NCBI GenBank assembly: GCA_023401045.1
Contig: JAEXEM010000418.1
Coordinates: 1-6,449 of the forward strand
From: Actinomycetes bacterium
GTDB taxonomy: Bacteria > Actinomycetota > Actinomycetes > Actinomycetales > Cellulomonadaceae
Length of the DNA: 6,449 bases
Direction: 5' to 3'
The notes under the pieces were generated by a model. It was not told the origin of the DNA and searched no databases. It saw nothing but the letters and a program-made list of their open reading frames with translations. Every line of letters starts with the position of its first letter. Positions within the stretch are counted from its first letter, which is position 1. This document shows positions 4,768-6,449 of the stretch, one piece after another. Made by a program: the position numbers and the translations under genes.

Positions 4768-6105
4768 ATGGACAGGCAGCAGGAGTTCGTCCTCCGGACC
4801 GTCGAGGAGCGGGACATCCGCTTCATCCGTCTGTGGTTCACGGACGTGCTGGGGATGCTCAAGTCGGTCGCGGTCGCACCCGCCGAGCTCGAGCAGGCCT
4901 TCAGCGAGGGCATCGGGTTCGACGGCAGCTCCATCGAGGGCCTCACGCGCGTGTACGAGGCCGACATGATCGCCAAGCCGGACCCGTCGACGTTCCAGAT
5001 CCTGCCCTGGCGCGGTGAGCGGCACGGCACCGCCCGCATGTTCTGCGACCTGCTGACGCCGGACGGCCAGCCGTCCCTCGCGGACTCGCGGTACGTGCTC
5101 AAGCGCGCGCTCGACCGCGCCAGCGACCGCGGGTTCACCTTCTACACGCACCCCGAGGTCGAGTTCTACCTCTTCGACGCGCCCGCCGACCCGTCGCGCC
5201 CGCTCGTCCCGGTCGACCAGGGCGGGTACTTCGACCACGTGCCGCGCGGCACGGCGCACGACTTCCGGCGCGCCGCGATCACCATGCTCGAGTCCATGGG
5301 CATCTCGGTCGAGTTCTCCCACCACGAGGCCGGCCCGGGCCAGAACGAGATCGACCTGCGGTACGCCGACGCGCTGACGACGGCGGACAACATCATGACG
5401 TTCCGCACGGTCGTCAAGGAGGTCGCGCTCGAGCAGGGCGTCTTCGCCTCCTTCATGCCCAAGCCGCTGGCCGACAAGCCCGGCTCGGGCATGCACACGC
5501 ACCTCTCGCTCTTCGAGGGCGACCGCAACGCGTTCCACGAGCCCGGCGCCGACCTCGAGCTGTCGAAGGTCGCGCGCTCGTTCATCGCCGGCCTGCTCAC
5601 GCACGCCGCGGAGATCACCGCGGTGACGAACCAGTTCGTCAACTCCTACAAGCGGCTGTGGGGCGGCGCCGAGGCGCCGAGCTTCATCTGCTGGGGCCAC
5701 AACAACCGCTCGGCCCTCGTCCGCGTGCCGATGTACAAGCCCGGCAAGGGCAACTCGAGCCGCGTCGAGTACCGCGCCGTCGACTCCGCCACGAACCCGT
5801 ACCTCGCCTTCGCCGTCCTGCTGGCCGCCGGTCTCAAGGGCATCGAGGAGGGCTACGAGCTCCCCGAGGGCGCCGACGACGACGTGTGGGAGCTCACCGA
5901 CGCCGAGCGCAAGGCGCTCGGCATCGAGCCGCTGCCGACGTCGCTCGAGGCCGCGATCCAGGTGATGGAGCGCTCCGAGCTCGTCGCCGAGACGCTCGGC
6001 GAGCACGTCTTCGACTACTTCCTGCGGAACAAGCGGCAGGAGTGGGACGAGTACCGCGCCCAGGTGACGCCGTACGAGCTGCAGCGGTTCCTGCCGCTGG
6101 TCTGA
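4768..6105 (+). CDS. glnA2: Type I glutamine synthetase, GlnA2-like
   Basis: This 445-residue protein belongs to the family that makes glutamine from glutamate, ammonia and ATP in cytoplasmic dodecamers. Landmarks are the GS signature FDGSS (51-55), metal-binding glutamates E130 and E132 in HPEVEF, KPLADKPGSGMHTHLS (232-247) with H243, flap E302, substrate/ATP-site R314 and R319 in NNRSALVRVP, and E334/R336 in RVEYR. The N-terminus MDRQQEFVLRTVEERDIRF is typical of actinobacterial GlnA2. The length fits the short GSI-alpha form, not the roughly 470-residue GSI-beta form usually controlled by adenylylation. A tyrosine (Y363, EGYELP) sits near the place of the classical adenylylation site, so regulation is open. 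Some actinobacterial GlnA paralogues act on other amines; the GlnA2-like sequence favours a glutamine synthetase but does not prove it. Start 4768 is preferred to ATG 4759 by family N-terminus. glnE follows after 2 bp. Confidence 0.94.
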   Translation: MDRQQEFVLRTVEERDIRFIRLWFTDVLGMLKSVAVAPAELEQAFSEGIGFDGSSIEGLTRVYEADMIAKPDPSTFQILPWRGERHGTARMFCDLLTPDGQPSLADSRYVLKRALDRASDRGFTFYTHPEVEFYLFDAPADPSRPLVPVDQGGYFDHVPRGTAHDFRRAAITMLESMGISVEFSHHEAGPGQNEIDLRYADALTTADNIMTFRTVVKEVALEQGVFASFMPKPLADKPGSGMHTHLSLFEGDRNAFHEPGADLELSKVARSFIAGLLTHAAEITAVTNQFVNSYKRLWGGAEAPSFICWGHNNRSALVRVPMYKPGKGNSSRVEYRAVDSATNPYLAFAVLLAAGLKGIEEGYELPEGADDDVWELTDAERKALGIEPLPTSLEAAIQVMERSELVAETLGEHVFDYFLRNKRQEWDEYRAQVTPYELQRFLPLV

Positions 6106-6107
6106 GC

Positions 6108-6449
6108 ATGATGTCGACCGGGCGCGAGGCGTCTCTCGCCACGCGGCTCACCCGTGCCGGTGTCGCGGACGTCCCGCGCGCCGAGCGCCTGCTCGCCGAC
6201 GCCGCGCTCGAGGCCGTCGCACCCGACGCGGGTGAGCGCCTCGTCCCGGCGCTCGGCGACGTCGGCGACCCCGACGAGACGCTGCTCGCGCTCGCGAAGG
6301 TCGCCGGGTCCGTCCGGCGCGACGACGGGCTGAGCGGGCTGCTCGCGGACGTCCTCGCCGACGACGGGCCGGCCCGTCGTCGGCTGCTCGCCGTCACCGG
6401 CGCCACCACGGCCCTCGGGAACACCCACCCCGCGCACCCCGAGGCGCAG
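6108..6449 (+). CDS. glnE: Glutamine synthetase adenylyltransferase, N-terminal fragment
   Basis: The first 114 codons are open to the right edge; the rest lies outside. GlnE is a large bifunctional enzyme that adds AMP to, and removes it from, glutamine synthetase, setting its activity by nitrogen status. The catalytic nucleotidyltransferase domains are not in this part. The call rests on position directly behind glnA2 and on similarity to actinobacterial GlnE N-termini: an LTRAGVADVPRAERLL opening, a DPDETLLALAKV helix, and RRLLAVTGATTALGNTHPAHPE, which resembles the xLFSVLGSSLALGDHLVAHP block of the mycobacterial protein. Two ATGs in tandem (6108, 6111) are possible starts, only 2 bp after the glnA2 stop. 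No good Shine-Dalgarno sequence is seen, so translational coupling to glnA2 is likely. Confidence 0.85.
   Translation, partial: MMSTGREASLATRLTRAGVADVPRAERLLADAALEAVAPDAGERLVPALGDVGDPDETLLALAKVAGSVRRDDGLSGLLADVLADDGPARRRLLAVTGATTALGNTHPAHPEAQ

Noticed and set aside
4750..6006. 418-codon open frame antisense to glnA2
   Set aside because: It is exactly opposite a well-supported glutamine synthetase. Its composition (long runs of V, R, G, E, L, H) is what the complement of GC-rich codons gives, and no family motif is seen.

Overview
The window is very GC-rich, with strong G/C preference at third codon positions and several GTG starts. It reads as chromosome of a high-GC actinobacterium. Gene content and protein style suggest Micrococcales, perhaps a Cellulomonas-like genus; the genus is inferred, not shown. 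The window holds nine coding regions, two of them cut by its edges. No tRNA, rRNA, CRISPR array, insertion sequence or phage gene was seen, and no stretch longer than about 120 bases lacks a gene.

Left part (1-1791): the end of an acyl-adenylate-forming ligase is followed on the same strand by a PilZ-domain protein, a predicted c-di-GMP receptor. A tight G-quadruplex motif lies immediately before the PilZ ribosome binding site, and a GCCGATAC box like the -10 element of flagellar/WhiG sigma factors lies further upstream. The PilZ gene converges on, and overlaps by 89 bp, a DUF817 multi-pass membrane protein of unknown function.

Middle part (1883-3762): the minus strand carries map (type I methionine aminopeptidase with an actinobacterial N-terminal extension) and then ppgK (polyphosphate glucokinase), 26 bp apart and probably one transcript; the DUF817 gene follows 91 bp further on. 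Divergent from map is a 56-residue microprotein with a SPOR-like motif, which length-filtered ORF calling would miss.

Right part (3829-6449): panB (pantothenate synthesis) is on the minus strand. Divergent from it are glnA2-type glutamine synthetase and, 2 bp later, the start of glnE (glutamine synthetase adenylyltransferase). The panB / glnA2 / glnE neighbourhood resembles that of Mycobacterium tuberculosis. Both map and panB have a TANNNT hexamer exactly 7 nt before their ATG and no clear Shine-Dalgarno sequence, which is the pattern of leaderless transcripts.

Most of the window is housekeeping metabolism. I saw no defence or mobile system. The points worth a second look are the G-quadruplex/PilZ leader, the convergent gene overlap, the microprotein, the leaderless promoters and a GC-only hairpin between convergent genes.
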